A stretch of 64,000 bases of DNA from contig BSYO01000020.1 in the NCBI GenBank assembly GCA_033239525.1, positions 5,953,892 to 6,017,891 of the forward strand, read 5' to 3'. The notes beneath the pieces were generated by a model. The model saw only the letters and a list, made by a program, of their open reading frames with translations, was not told the origin of the DNA and ran no database searches. The translations under genes and the position numbers were made by a program. The DNA comes from Nepenthes gracilis. Its lineage: Eukaryota; Streptophyta; Magnoliopsida; Caryophyllales; Nepenthaceae. Shown piece after piece: positions 32,919 to 44,940 of the stretch (positions are counted from its first letter, which is position 1; every line of letters starts with the position of its first letter).

Positions 32919-33558
32919 AGTGGTATCGAGAGGCAGTCGATCTCTCGTGCAACAAGTGGTATCGAGATGGTTCAAGATAAACCCATGCCCCAGTGGGCTA
33001 CTTGCGGAGATGCTGACCGGAGAGGGCCACCTGCGAGTGCGTCTACTCGGAGTGGGTAAAGCGTGCAAGGGGGAAGCTACGGGAGGAAGTGCCGCAGTGG
33101 AGCCGCCGAGGTCTGCATGGGCGGTCGGGTGCATCTGGCGTCATCGTGGAGAAGTTTGCCATTTAGTGTGGAACAGGATGGAACATTAGCGCCAGCATGT
33201 GGGATTCAGCGGGGCCAGAGGACAGAGCCGTGTAGGGCCAAGAGTGGGCCACAGGCCAATGGCCCCAGGGCTGCGCGAGCGAGCAGACCAACTAAGCAGA
33301 ATCACAGGTCAATTCATGAGCTAAGGTGAAGTCAAGGGCGGAGCCGAGCAGGGCTAAGGGTGGAGCTGACAGACCAAGGGCGAGTGCATGTGGCTAAGTG
33401 CGGCCACAGGCTGGGTGGTGGAGCTGCAGGACTATGAAGGACGCAGGCTAAGGGCGGAGTCGACGGGATTCCCGGGGCCAGGAAGTCATGGGGAAGGCAA
33501 AGATGATGGTCACGGTAAGTGGCGAAGGTGTTCCCCACAAGGTCGTGGAGGGGAAGTT
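32919..33558 (+). other. Internal region of the nested element: duplicated PBS, no coding
   Basis: CAAGTGGTATCGAGA occurs at about 32916 and again about 40 bp on, resembling the initiator tRNA-Met primer site (TGGTATCAGAGC). The rest is G-rich with short loose repeats (GGGCGGAGCC, GTGGAGCTG). Short ORFs here show no domain. Confidence 0.75.
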
Positions 33559-34624
33559 TGGTTGGCCCTGTCACTCCTTTGTGGGTAACCCAACAAATCA
33601 AGCCACATCGAGGATTTTCGAGAACAAATGATGGAGTTCATTTGTCGGGAAACTGAGAACTGAGCCACGCCAACGGACGCTGACCGGAGGGAGAACAAAA
33701 GAGACGTCAACGAGATCAACTGCCGGCGGCCAACCGAATCCCGGCCAATGGGTGAGGTCCTGCCCTGGGTCAGCAGAGCACACAAGGCGGCGACGGCAAA
33801 AAGAAGACGGCCACCGCGAGGTTGACCGACAAAGCAGGAGCACCGCTGCATGGCTGAGTGCAAGAGGAGGACGGTCAACGGAAAGCCGACGCATTGGCAA
33901 CGAGCCTTCTCGAGACCGTGGGAAGATGGCAAATGGCAGAGACAAATGTTTTTCTGGGTGATTGCCGACAGTTTGGGTATTGGTCAGCAGAAAGACGCTT
34001 GGCGCATGAGCCAGGAGCACGCGCGTCAGGTACGGCCTCTCAGCAGGAAGCCGGAATTGTGAAGACGTGGCACCTATCTCGACAAAGCAAAGTCAATCAC
34101 CGGGCGATGAGATGGTAGAGCCAGACGTCTATATATGAGCACCAAGAGCTTTCGAGGTGTAAAAGGCCTTGGGTCCAAAACGGGGTGCCTTAGTGGTGAC
34201 CGACCGGGGTGTGGAGATAACCTGCGGGCGCCACTACGGGCCACATATGTGCGGGGTGAAACGGTTATTCTCACAATTTCGCCAATACTTGTAAATGTAG
34301 AGGAGTGCACCAAAGGAGGGGGAAGAAAGAAAAACAGAGTAAAAAGAGGAGAGTGTTTCTGTTTACTACGGTGGAGTTTTCTTTGTTATTCTCGTGTGTA
34401 GCGGATACTCCATCTCGGGGTTTGTAACCCATTTTACATAGCTGATTTGACGGTGGACTATGTGTCCTGTGTTTTTCCTCTTCGGTTTGGGAAGGGGTTT
34501 CCACGTAAAAGATGCTGTGCATCTCTTGTTCTTTGTTTCTACTAAATGGTGGCTGTCGATGACGGGGGGTTCGGGTTTTTCGCTGCTGCCGGATCTGGTG
34601 GATCCGGGTCTTCCGACCCCAACA
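33559..34624 (+). repeat. LTR B (3' LTR, 1066 bp)
   Basis: It begins TGGTTGGCCCTGTCACTCC, where the second base pair of the terminal motif differs from LTR A, and ends CCGACCCCAACA. Substitutions and small indels against LTR A are frequent, so the insertion is not recent. Confidence 0.88.
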
Positions 34625-35290
34625 CATTGCCCTGTTGAATAGCCTCACAGGGAGGTGTAATTTCCACAACGCTACCATTGCAGCAAGGGGGGAAGCATTG
34701 AAGGTTAAAACTGGTACCTGAATTGTCAGTACTGACAATAGATGCCCACGAAGCTTTGTGATCTACTGGTACACCAGGGGTGTGATCAGCCGGAACTGTC
34801 TGGGGAGAGGCAGAATCACTCTAAATGATCCTTTGATCAGTAGATAGTGAATACTCCTTTGAGACATCCTGGGAATACAAAACTTCTTTTGGCGACTTAA
34901 TCAAGCGCCTGTCGGTCCCATTTTTAGGAGCAGGGGAAGAGTCATCCAGCACCGACAGGTTACTGTTGCGCTTCTCCAACGGCTTCGAATGCTCTAAGAA
35001 TATAGCATCTGGGACAAGAGACTGAATCAAATCATTGCGCTGCAACAGAGGGAAGGAATCTGAGAAGTGGGCTGGAGGAAGGACGGGAATCGAAGAGTGG
35101 GAATAAGGCTGGGAGGAAGGGTCAGAATTCAAAGGCAGCGGTGGAATGGGAATAGTGGTCGAGGAAGGAGGATCAAGCAGTGGAGAAGACGAATGCGAGG
35201 AAGGAGTCAGGTTGGACAGCGACATAGGAATGCCGACCATCCCGGCGCCGAAGATCCAACTGGTGCCAAAGGCGATTTTGAAATTTGAAT

Positions 35291-36714
35291 TGAAATTCTA
35301 CCCTAAAAAAAATCTAATCGTAGTGATTGATCAACAAAATAGTATGAATTTGTGAATTAATCTTGCGAGAAAATTACAGAGACCTGTGAGAAGAAATGTG
35401 AGGCTCCAAGTTGGTGCAGCCACGAGATGAACCAACATTCTAGACCACAAATATTTACACATCATGGTGCGGACTCGGGGTGGCTGCAATGCGCTGAGCG
35501 TTGTAGCCACCTGCAACGGCTCCCATTTAATATTAAAAAAAAACATAGTTTTTAATTTTTTTTATATATTTTTATTTGATTTTGATTATAAAAATAAATA
35601 TTTTAATATTTTTATTTTTAAATTTTATAATTTTTTTTAAAAAATAGAGCGTCAATTTCAATTCAATGTTCATGAAGATGGATCATGCTGCTGCTGAAAA
35701 ATTATAAAACACATGCCACCAAAAAAAAAAATTAAAATATATTTTATGGTATTATATGTTTTATAACGTTAACTGTTTGCTAAAACATATGTAATTAGTA
35801 AAATATATTAACAGTTGATCGGTTTTATTATATAATTTTTAAGATTGTAACGGTATCCTTTGTTAATTAACAATGACATGACATTTTTTGCTTAGGCTTT
35901 TTGATAGGATCGAGACCTTGGACTATTGATTGTCTAGTGTTGGGCTATGAGTTCTTTAGCTGAGAGATTTTTTTTATTTAATTTTTGAATATATTAAATA
36001 AAAAAAAAATATTTTTTATTTGATTTAGCATAGATGTTTGTTTTCCTAAAATAATATCTTTTTCGATTATTTGGTTTTTAAATAAAAATAATATATTAAT
36101 TATTATTGTGCCGTGTGAGGCAGAGAGCTTTGATGGTTTCATGCTTATTTTTTTTGATATTATTTTTGAAAAAAAAAACGTTTGTAGAAAATATGTAGAT
36201 ACAATTTTTCTCTCACATTTTTGGTAATTAACTGATAAAAGAGTGACTTTAAATTTCTAAATATGTTTCAATTAAAAAATCTGAATTACCTAGAAATACT
36301 TTGAATAAAACTTAAATTTTTATTCTTTTTGCAAAAAGGGAAAAAAAAATCAGGTCAAAAACAAAGTAGTACTGAAATTATCGAAGTATTTATTGTACAA
36401 GAGAGTTTGACATCTACAGCACTAGACCAAAGCTAGATTAACAACTAGGGTTGTTAATATTAATGATTATTGTACAAGCTAGGTTATTTTATTCTCCCAT
36501 CTAACCTGTAATAACTCTCAAGGCCAAATATATAAACAAAGATATATATATATAATTATGGTAATGGTATCAATAAATTATTAAAACTTACATAAATAAA
36601 ATACATCTTAGGAGCTGAATTGAATTTAATATTAATGATATTGTAAAATAATATACAATTTCATATGTATAATATATATATTCTTTATGAATAATAGATT
36701 ATATTATAATATTC
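35291..36714. other. AT-rich DNA without identified feature
   Basis: I see no coding signature. A short imperfect hairpin (GGTGGCTGCAA ... TTGTAGCCACC, about 35480-35513) lies next to the LINE 5' end. The rest is A/T-rich with poly(A) and poly(T) runs. Confidence 0.5.
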
Positions 36715-39090
36715 TAAATCCCGATTGAATTATTTTAATATTAATTGTGATTTTGGGTATTTCGGATGTGGTGAAAATAAATTAAAATAATTTAAAATTT
36801 TGAGGAACGATCGAGATTTTAGAGTGGTACTTGGGGTGCGCCCGTGCTATTATCCGGAATCCAATTAGAATTTTAATATAAAAGAAAAAAATGTAAAATA
36901 TAATAATAATATAAAATATATAATAATAATAATAATAATAGAGATAAAAAAAAGAATGGAAAAAAAAAATAAGAGAGGAAAGGAGTCATGGAGAGAGGGA
37001 GAAGAGGAGAGAGAGGCGGCTAGGATTCGTAGGCGGGGCAGAGGAAGGAGGAGGAGAAGGGAGGAAGCGGCGGCAGCGACGCAGGAGATTGGCGGCGACG
37101 GTGGCAAGTGGTGGTCACGGCGTTCGCTGGTTGAGGCGGCGCGACAGTGGCGCCCGGTGTGGTGCGCGGAGGAGATCGACGGCGAGAAGTCGCGCGAGGA
37201 GAGAAGCGGCCCCGTAACTGCGCGGGCATCGACTGGGTGGTGCCGAGGAGGCCGACGACGGCCAAGCAAGCGGCGCGGTGGTGGAGCGGCAGTAGCGGAA
37301 CTGCCGACAACGGTCGGCAGAGCCCGCGCGCGGAGGAGAACAGAGTAGAGATGAAGAGACGTGCGATGGTTGAGAGGAAAATCACTTGATTGGGTCTTGG
37401 GACATCATTTCTTGAATCTGTGGAGTATAGATAATATTAAAGTGATTCTAACCCTAATCGGGTCCTGATTTAATTTACGTGTATTTTTTTGACTTTGTGG
37501 GAGATTTTACTAACATGTATGTATTTTTATATACCCCCAATTTATCAATTGCGTATATGCATGTATATTTTATCGGTTATGCTGTGGTTTTATACTGGTA
37601 TTTATAATCTGGAGGGTTTTCGGACACCCGAAAGATATATATGTATGTTTGTGTATTCATATATCATGGAAACATAAACCAGGCCGTGCGCTGGTCCACA
37701 CCCACGTTGTCGGGGGCTGGATCACTACGGGACCATAGCAATCTAAGACCCTAAGGGTCGATTTGTGATCCGAGGCATTGGCTATTTGTGGCGTCGCTCC
37801 CGACGGAGGGCTTAGTCCTGACGGGAACGTATATGATAAGCTACTTCTGCCGGAAGGAAGCTTGAGACATTTAATAGTTGACTAGCCCCACTGTGTATTT
37901 AATTGAGAACCATCGTAAGAAATTGACAAAAAGCTAATATATTCGGACGTTTTAATATATAACTAAAATTTGAAATTGCACCCAAAATTGCCGGTGGTAA
38001 AACACGGTGAGAAATTCCTAATCTATGGGAGACAAAGTATATGGATGGCCTTGAGCTACTGGCCTAAACTATAGCCAAACCTTGAATTCTTTGGGTTTAA
38101 ATCGGGCAAGAAAAATAGCCGTGGTTCTGACGGGCGTAACCCTTCCTCAAGTTGGTATTATTTATCTTTGGTCCTTCAATTTTATGCATGCTTTGTATTT
38201 CTGTATGTGTTGCGTAGACGACGATTTGAGATACGTGGTTTGGCCCACGGATAGGTGATAGGAATATCTCGTACGTACTGATGTAATAAACTCGGAACGT
38301 ACTTTGATTTATATTTTAGTTTTGGCGGTCTTCTCTTGATTTCTGTATTATGAGTTTTAAATCCGAACGACGGTATATGTCCCACGCGGATGTGGTGACG
38401 GTCGCGATTATGTAATGTAACCTCGGATCATATGATATGATATCGTCTATGATATTTTACCGGATCGTGAGTTATATGACTTTGTCTTGGAAGGATGAGT
38501 TAATACGGACGATAATTTAGTACGAGACATCTCCTGGATTTTCAGGGATTTCACGGATATTGTGTTTTATTTTACGTGATTGCTATGTGATATCCCTGCT
38601 TCTGAATTATGTGTACCGTTTTATACGATTATTGATACTTGCTGAGCTCAAGGCTCATGTTTTTATGTTTTATCCCTTCAGACTAGTGGTTCGGATATAC
38701 TTGTAGAATTTGGACGTTGTCTGATGCGGCAGATCTCTATCGGTGAGTGGAGATATTCATATTGGTTATATTTTTAATCTCGAGGATATATTATAGTTTT
38801 GTCTATAGTCGGATGAGGGCCTTAATCCATGTATAGAATATGTTTTGAGTTATCACGTTATGTTAATGAGTTGTTGTAATATTTAGTATATCCCTTGCAA
38901 TATTTGGATAACAAGTCGTATATTCTATTTGTTCGAATTTATATCCAATGAGATCTTGTGCGGGGTTTATCATGTTGGGTCCTGTATGTGTTTGGATTGT
39001 CATACCCATGTTGAGTTATTATGGTTAATAGAATATATATATTATTGATTTTATTTTGACCTGCGAATATTGTGTTCCTAGGTCGTGACA
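36715..39090 (+). repeat. Long LTR of the (TAA)n family, plus orientation
   Basis: It starts near AAATCCCGATTGAATTATT and ends TAGGTCGTGACA at 39090, followed by GTGGTT, the start of a tRNA-Met type PBS. It shares the layout of the other long LTRs: (AAT)n at 36898-36940, GA-rich leader with Arg/Gly-rich spurious ORFs, a CACGTTGTCGGGGGCTGG block, and a TGAGCTCAAGGCTCATG...CCTTCAGAC acceptor-like segment near 38690. The left edge is approximate. Confidence 0.65.
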
Positions 39091-39096
39091 GTGGTT

Positions 39097-39435
39097 TGTG
39101 ACGTCCCCAGGCAACCCCCTGTATATATTGTCTGCTTTGGGTCGAAATCTTCATGGCGTCCCAAGCCAAACCAGCCCGTACGGTTTTGTTCCTAACAGAC
39201 GACTTCCACCGCCCCCAAAACGCGTCTCCCAGAGTGGCGCAGCGGCGGTACAGCGTAGCGAGATATTGACCTCTTTGACCTGGAAAAACTTCTCGGCGTC
39301 TTAGCCATACACAAGCCTCAAAGTTTTCTCGTAGCAAACCCCCCACAAGCTCCCAGGACACGTCTACAAGGGAAAGGTCTCCACAGCTTATAAAACGCGC
39401 TTCGTTCACCTCCCCATCCGATGTGGGACACTACA
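39097..39435 (-). mobile_element. TRIM-like solo LTR (339 bp)
   Basis: Read on the minus strand it opens TGTAGTGTCCCACATCGGAT, has TTTTATAAGC as a TATA box, and closes GGGGACGTCACA. The CCCACATCGG...GAACGAAGCG...TATAA arrangement is widespread in flowering-plant genomes as short LTRs of non-autonomous elements. It interrupts the region just after the PBS start of the long LTR at 39090. No target duplication is visible (TGGTT left, ATATT right). Confidence 0.7.
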
Positions 39436-40300
39436 ATATTCCAACGTGTGTTAGCCAACTTGTAGATATAGGTGGCTATTTAGCATGCTTCTTTCCTCTC
39501 AACCCCAGCTACATAAGCTATATTTGGTCTAACTTCGCTGCTAGTTTCATTTTATTTGTCATGCTTCGAAAGTCACCTAATTACAAGAAAGGTGATGCCT
39601 TAAATTTTAAATAAAAAATCAACAAAATTAGAAGCTATTGAAATCTTATTTGTCTGAAATCCGAGCACAAAAAGGATACCGAACTGAAAAGTTTAAAAGG
39701 TTGTAGAAACGACTGGTAATCTTTTAATCCACCTTATCATTCTCAAGTTAATAACAACTTAGGCATCGACAAAATTTACCCGGAAGAAAATTTTGGGCCC
39801 CTTTAACTTTATTGTTTTATTGTGCGTATGACTATAAAGTTATATTTGGATTCGAATCTTACTTTATATAATCATTACTTTAAATAAGATATTATTTCAC
39901 TCACAAATTAAATCTAATTTATAATTAGAACTATATCAACATATATTCAAATGTAGAAACTACTTTTTAACTGGTCAACAAGAAAAAAAAGGTTAAATAA
40001 TAAAAATATATACAATGGTTCTAATGTAAGTAATTTTACGACAAAAAACAGCACAAATGAATAATAAAAGATTTGTGTGAAGGGAAAAAATCTCAAAAGC
40101 TTTAGTTGAATGGCGTGTTAACAATGACTTAAAATAACTTCTTAAAATATCATCTAATGAGATATTGCCCATCCACTTATGTATTTTCATATAAATTGAT
40201 AGCATGAATAAATTAAAAGGCTCCATAAAATCTGATCTTATTCCAATAAACGTATAAAGACTTATCTTATATAACATGACTATTAATACTGAGGGATGGT
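39436..40300. other. AT-rich DNA without identified feature
   Basis: No coding, RNA or transposon terminus is recognised. It is probably old repeat sequence. Confidence 0.45.
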
Positions 40301-41089
40301 GAATTGATTATAGAGTCTATTCAGCAATCTTCTCGTAGACTCTACCAAATCAAGATTTCCCCTTTCTCTTTCGGAATATAATCGAGATAACGACACCAAT
40401 TAACATCGACGACTTTGACTACCGTAAGAAAAGCGATGGCCAAGGGAAGAAGACGAAGACGAAGACGAAGGAAGAAGACGACGAAGGACAAAGAAACTTA
40501 AGTGCTGTTGTTGGAAAATGGAGATAATTCTGGCAACCGAATTAATGTGGCTCAGCAGCCTTTTACTCGCTTCACATTCACCGAGGGAGGAAAAGGGGAA
40601 ATATATATACAATGTATACAACGGTATAATATACCTAAAAATAAAAAATACACCATCTTAAAATACAACAGTCTAATATAGCCAAAATAAAATCACTACC
40701 TAAAATACAATATTAGCATAATGAAAAATTACCTAATAGACACTATATATTTTCTAATAACTACGGAGACAGTGACTTTGGCCCAGATTCACGATGACGA
40801 TTAACGGCGACAGCAATAAGGAACAAAGACGACGGTATCAGCTACACAGCTAGGGTTTTAACAGCCCCGGACTTCCTTCGCCGCTCTCCCCTCAAATAAC
40901 AAAGGGGATTAATTTAGGGCTCTGTTAGGTTTCCTTTTGCAGCATCAGTTCCCTTTCTCACTTCATCTCAATCTCCGCCACGCCTCTCACTCTCTTCTCC
41001 TTTTTCTTTTTCCCTCTTTGCCTTATTTTTCTTCCTTTTTTTTCTTTTTCTTCATTTCCTTTCTTTTCCTTCTCCGTTTTATTTCTTTC

Positions 41090-41157
<68 letters not shown>

Positions 41158-41693
41158 TACTACTAAATTTTATTATTTATTATTACTTACTATTATTTAT
41201 TTATTATTTATTATTATCACTCACTTGCTATCATTATGATTAATAATATTTATTTTTATTCATATTTATTACTATTATTATATCACATATATTATTATAT
41301 ATATTTACATATTTATTTATTTCTAAAAAATATTAATTATCTCATTACCCTTATAATAATATTTAAAATTTAATCATAATTTTAAATATTTTAATTTTTT
41401 TAAATTTAATTGTATTTTTAGTTAATAAATTTAATACACTAAGGGTCATCTAATATTAATTCAGTTAGAGTAGTTTGTAATTATCTTAACCTAACTCACT
41501 AATTAATCTAAATTTAATTTAATAGTTTAAATATTTAAATTCAAGCTATCGATCCAAATATTCTAAATTTATTAGACCTAAAGATCAGTCCAATTACAAG
41601 ATTTTAAACCCAAAAATAATTAAGAATAATTATTAAAACTAATTTGTCCATTTTATTATCTTAAAATTAAAAAAAAATTGGGATATTATAATT
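40301..41693 (-). repeat. Long (TAA)n-family LTR, minus orientation, left edge unclear
   Basis: On the minus strand it begins TATAATATCCCAATTTT at 41693 and then matches the LTR at 16217 (ACTAAATTAAATTTAGTTTAA-like block, GGGCCTAATAAATTTAGA-like block), followed by (ATT)n at 41091-41155 and a GA-rich leader (41090-40940). A PPT-like CTTTTAAGGGGGTAAAT precedes it. Sequence left of 40850 no longer aligns by eye. Confidence 0.6.
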
Positions 41694-41712
41694 TACCCCC
41701 TTAAAAGATTTT
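41694..41712 (-). promoter_or_regulatory. Polypurine tract of the minus-strand LTR element
   Basis: CTTTTAAGGGGGTAAAT on the minus strand lies directly before the LTR start. Plant Ty3/gypsy elements of this kind typically have an AAGGGGG-type tract at this place. Confidence 0.6.
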
Positions 41713-41857
41713 CACCCTAAACAATTAACACATTCATCGAATAATATCGACATTTTAGTTTTAAATTTTTTCTCCAATTATTATGCATTTTTCACAATTC
41801 GTTGAATTGCTTACAACAACAAATCCCAACAATAATATTTTTTAATAGATAATATGT

Positions 41858-44800
41858 CACAAACTCGGTCAAAGTAGGTTAATTAAATAATTAATTGTAA
41901 TTCTTAAAATTTATAATCATAAATAAATTTAATAAATAATACTAAATTCTAAAAATTTAGGTGTGATAAACTAAATACATATATGACCCTACAAATCAAA
42001 AATCTACATAGGACCTCATCGGATAACCGTTCAAATAAAATAATCATGACCTGTGCGAAACAGTCAGAAGAGAGAAGCCAAATACTAACATCAATATAAA
42101 GAAATCCACTCAAGAAATCTCAATACGTAATCCAAAGGCCCACATGCGGCTAACTTCAACCGCCAAAGATATCTAACAAAATCCATCCATAAATCAAATA
42201 CAACCAATACTATTTATTTAAATAAATATAAAATTTATCAAGAAATGCAACGTTGTGCCAACACCAGATCTTGCTCTTGCAATATGGCTCAATTCTCTAT
42301 TTTGAAGGGACAAAATAAGAAACATGAGTTTAAAGCTCAACAAGTATGACATTTAAACAAAACGAGTCCAATAAATAAAAAAAAAGTCAATTGAATAAAA
42401 ATCTAATCAAATAACAGAATAAATTCAAATCACCACTATAATAAATTCAATAGAAATCCCAAGATCCAAAATCTAAAATCAATGGTAGTCTTGTATTTAA
42501 ATCAAATATTCAAATTCAAAATATATGTCCAGATTAAAAAATAATCATCAAATATTCAAATTCAAAATATATGTCCAAATTAAAAAATAATCATCATCAG
42601 GACATGTGTATATGTATGTATCCGGATCGATTTTAAGAAGCCTATATCCAATCTAAATCCACGTCCAAGTCTAAATTTTAATCCAAAGCTCAATTAGTTT
42701 GTGATTTAAGACAAAATTTGATAGTTGAATGATCCAATAGTATGCGTAGAAATCAAAATAATATCGCGACAGATATTCTAAATGTTCGAATCAAAACACA
42801 GTCAAAATCATTCGTACGAAATAATTTAAACAAAACGAGTCCAATAAATAAAAAAAAGTCAATTGAATAAAAATCCAATCAAACAACAGAATAAATCTAA
42901 ATCGCCAATATAATAAATTTAATAGAAATCCCAACATCCAAAATCTAAAATCAATGGTAGTCTCGTATTTAAATCAAATATTTAAATTCAAAATATATGT
43001 TCAAATTAAAAAATAATCATCAAATATTCAAATTCAAAATATATGTCCAAATTAAAAAAATAATCATCATCAGGACATGTGTATATGTATGTATCCGGAT
43101 CGATTTTAAGAAGCCTATATCAAATCTAAGTCTACGTTCAAGTCCAAATCTTAATCCAAAGCTCGATTAGTTTGTGATTTGAGATAGAATTTGATAGTCG
43201 AATGATCCAATAGCATGTAAAGAAATCAAAATAATATCGCGACAAATATTCTAAAGGTTCGAATCAAAACACATAGTCAAAATCATTCGTACGAAATATA
43301 CCAAAGCTTAACTGTGGACAAAATTTGTGAATCTCAAATGAAAATTTAAATCAAAATCCAATACAAATTTATACAAAAAATACAAATTATATATTAAATT
43401 TTAATTTTAATTATTTAAAGACTAATTTAAGAAAGTGTTGTACATATTTTCAATAATTTTAGGTCATATCAAATACAAATTAGGCTAGCATGTATGGCCA
43501 CCTATATATTCTATACCCATGGATAAGATTACTCACTATATTTTACTACCTATGATTTTAGATGTAATCCTTAAACTTGTTAGATATATTAGGACATCTA
43601 AATATACTATAAGGTCAAATCAAATCATCCAAATGGAAGAGGTCAATACTTCAAATATTTTCTGCTGGCGGAAAAAAATTTTTAAATAACTCTTCCCGTC
43701 GAAAATTGGCCTGAATATCGAATATTCAAATCCAAATGTAGTAACCACAACTCGGCATATGCATGTAAAAATGTACGGCCTATGCAAATTTCATACATGT
43801 TTTTATATACACAAACTGATATAAATATTTACAGTGTCTGATAAATTATTCAAATTTTTTAAAAAATATTAAATCCTCAAAAATTATAAAATCAATACCA
43901 AAAACCCCTAAATCATCTAATGAACCACACATGCATGTCTTGAATAAACAAATCTGGTGTTTAAAAATATAAGTATGTTGTTAGTAAAAATTTCAAACAA
44001 TATCCAAAATATATAATATATTAAATCAAATCAAGAAAATGGGTTATAAATATTTGTCTCGACTTTATACTTTATAAATCTAAAGAAATGATACCCCAAA
44101 GTACCGGAATCGAGCATTCTCTTTGCTAGCACGCGTCTATTCTCTCTCCTCCCTTTTTCTCTCTACTTCGCATGCCTTTGCCTCTCTCTCTCTCTTCATG
44201 TTCGCCTTCGCCGACGACGACTCTGGCATGGGTAATGACGACGACCACGGTGGCGGCAAACTCGATGACGATGGCTCTCCTCTCTCCACCACGCCTCTTA
44301 CACAAAATTCATCAAAATTTTAATTGATCTCCACATAATACATACATACAACCCCATAATCGACATCCATAAAGAGAATGAAAATCTTTACTTGCCTTGA
44401 TTTTACCGATTTTTCTCGACAACGGCAGTGAACAGATGGTAGCCATTTGGCTTCAATTTGCGATTTTTCCCTCTACATACACCGGAGTAGAAAATTGAGG
44501 ATAATATTATAGAGAGGGCTTCGCCGGCTTCCATTTTTGGCATTAGGACATCCGGCAACAGCGGCGATGATGGCCCTGTGCCGATCTCCCTCTCTCTCCT
44601 CTCCTCTTCTTTCTTTTTTCTCTCCTCAACACCACCACTATTTTCTTTCCTTTGTTCTCTTTTTTTTTTCCTTTTATTATATATGTTATTATTATTATTA
44701 TTATTATATATATATATTTTTTATATTTTAAAATCTAAATTAATACTCGGGTGACTGCACGAGCATACATCTTGTACTAGTCTAACTTATCCAAATATCC

Positions 44801-44940
44801 TTTCAAATTTTATAATGTCGAATTAATTTTTATCTCATCCAAATTATATAAAATCATAATTAATAATAAATTTATCTGAATGAAAATCTCAAATATTACA
44901 TAATATTTATATTGTACTTCAAATAATTTCTCTAAAATAT
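41858..44940 (-). repeat. Long LTR of the (TAA)n family, minus orientation
   Basis: The minus-strand start near 44940 (AATATTTGAGATTTTCATTC region) resembles the LTR start at 59007. It includes a TATGCTCGTGCAGTCACCCGAGTAT block, (TTA)n at 44683-44708, a GA-rich leader, and TTGAGCTTTAAACTCATG ... CCCTTCA near 42310. The likely end is GACCGAGTTTGTGACA at 41858. Only about 165 bp separate it from the next LTR, so almost all internal sequence has been lost. Confidence 0.55.
42352..43300. repeat. 473-bp direct tandem duplication
   Basis: The segment starting AAACGAGTCCAATAAAT is repeated at a spacing of 473 bp (42361 and 42834), up to AATCATTCGTACGAAATA. Inside each copy a block of about 55 bp (AAATATTCAAATTCAAAATA) is itself doubled. 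Confidence 0.9.

Larger units (their letters stand above)
31865..34629 (+). mobile_element. Non-autonomous LTR retrotransposon nested in LINE ORF1, with CATTG target duplication
   Basis: LTR A (31870-32918) and LTR B (33559-34624) flank about 640 bp of internal sequence. Perfect CATTG copies border the element (31865-31869, 34625-34629). A PBS-like AAGTGGTATCGAGAG follows LTR A and a purine-rich GTGGAGGGGAAG precedes LTR B. No gag or pol motif is present inside. With LTRs over 1 kb it is not a classic TRIM. It must depend on proteins from another element. Rejoining LINE sequence across it restores a continuous ORF1 domain, which confirms the insertion edges. Confidence 0.93.
30933..35240 (-). 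pseudogene. LINE ORF1 (DUF4283 and CCHC zinc knuckle), split by an LTR element
   Basis: The N-terminal part is at 35240-34630: a Ser/Pro-rich segment beginning MVGIPMSLSNLTPSSHSSSP, with one in-frame TAG near 34822, then KASWASIVSTDNSG. After the nested element (31870-34624) the frame resumes at 31864 with LWGSSLVGYFYDKPLNFHAV and CLNHGPWAFAGQTLLLKKW, the DUF4283 signature. The zinc knuckle CELCKLTGHSKDNC is at about 31340-31300. A further stop lies near 31470 and the frame ends near 30933. ORF1p of plant LINEs binds the element RNA. The nested insertion plus stops make it non-functional. Confidence 0.88.
26150..35290 (-). mobile_element. L1-type LINE (non-LTR retrotransposon), broken, with nested LTR element
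   Basis: On the minus strand ORF1 (from 35240) is followed by ORF2 (30412-26923) and a 3' UTR ending in an A-rich tail (plus-strand T/A-rich at about 26150-26170). ORF1 has the DUF4283 / CCHC_4 arrangement and ORF2 has endonuclease, RT and zf-RVT domains, as in plant L1-clade LINEs. A 2755-bp LTR element (31870-34624) is nested in ORF1. The exact 5' end near 35290 and any target duplication are not resolved. Confidence 0.9.

Noticed and set aside
33063..33329. Small ORFs in the interior of the nested LTR element
   Set aside because: No domain and no coding counterpart; G-rich composition explains their length.
36956..37348. 130-codon Arg/Glu/Gly-rich ORF
   Set aside because: Purine-rich leader of a long LTR; the same kind of GA-rich tract occurs in every member of the family.
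44123..44323. 66-codon ORF with a signal-peptide-like start and an acidic Gly/Asp tail
   Set aside because: It lies in the GC/GA-rich leader of a minus-orientation LTR on the opposite strand and is short and unsupported.
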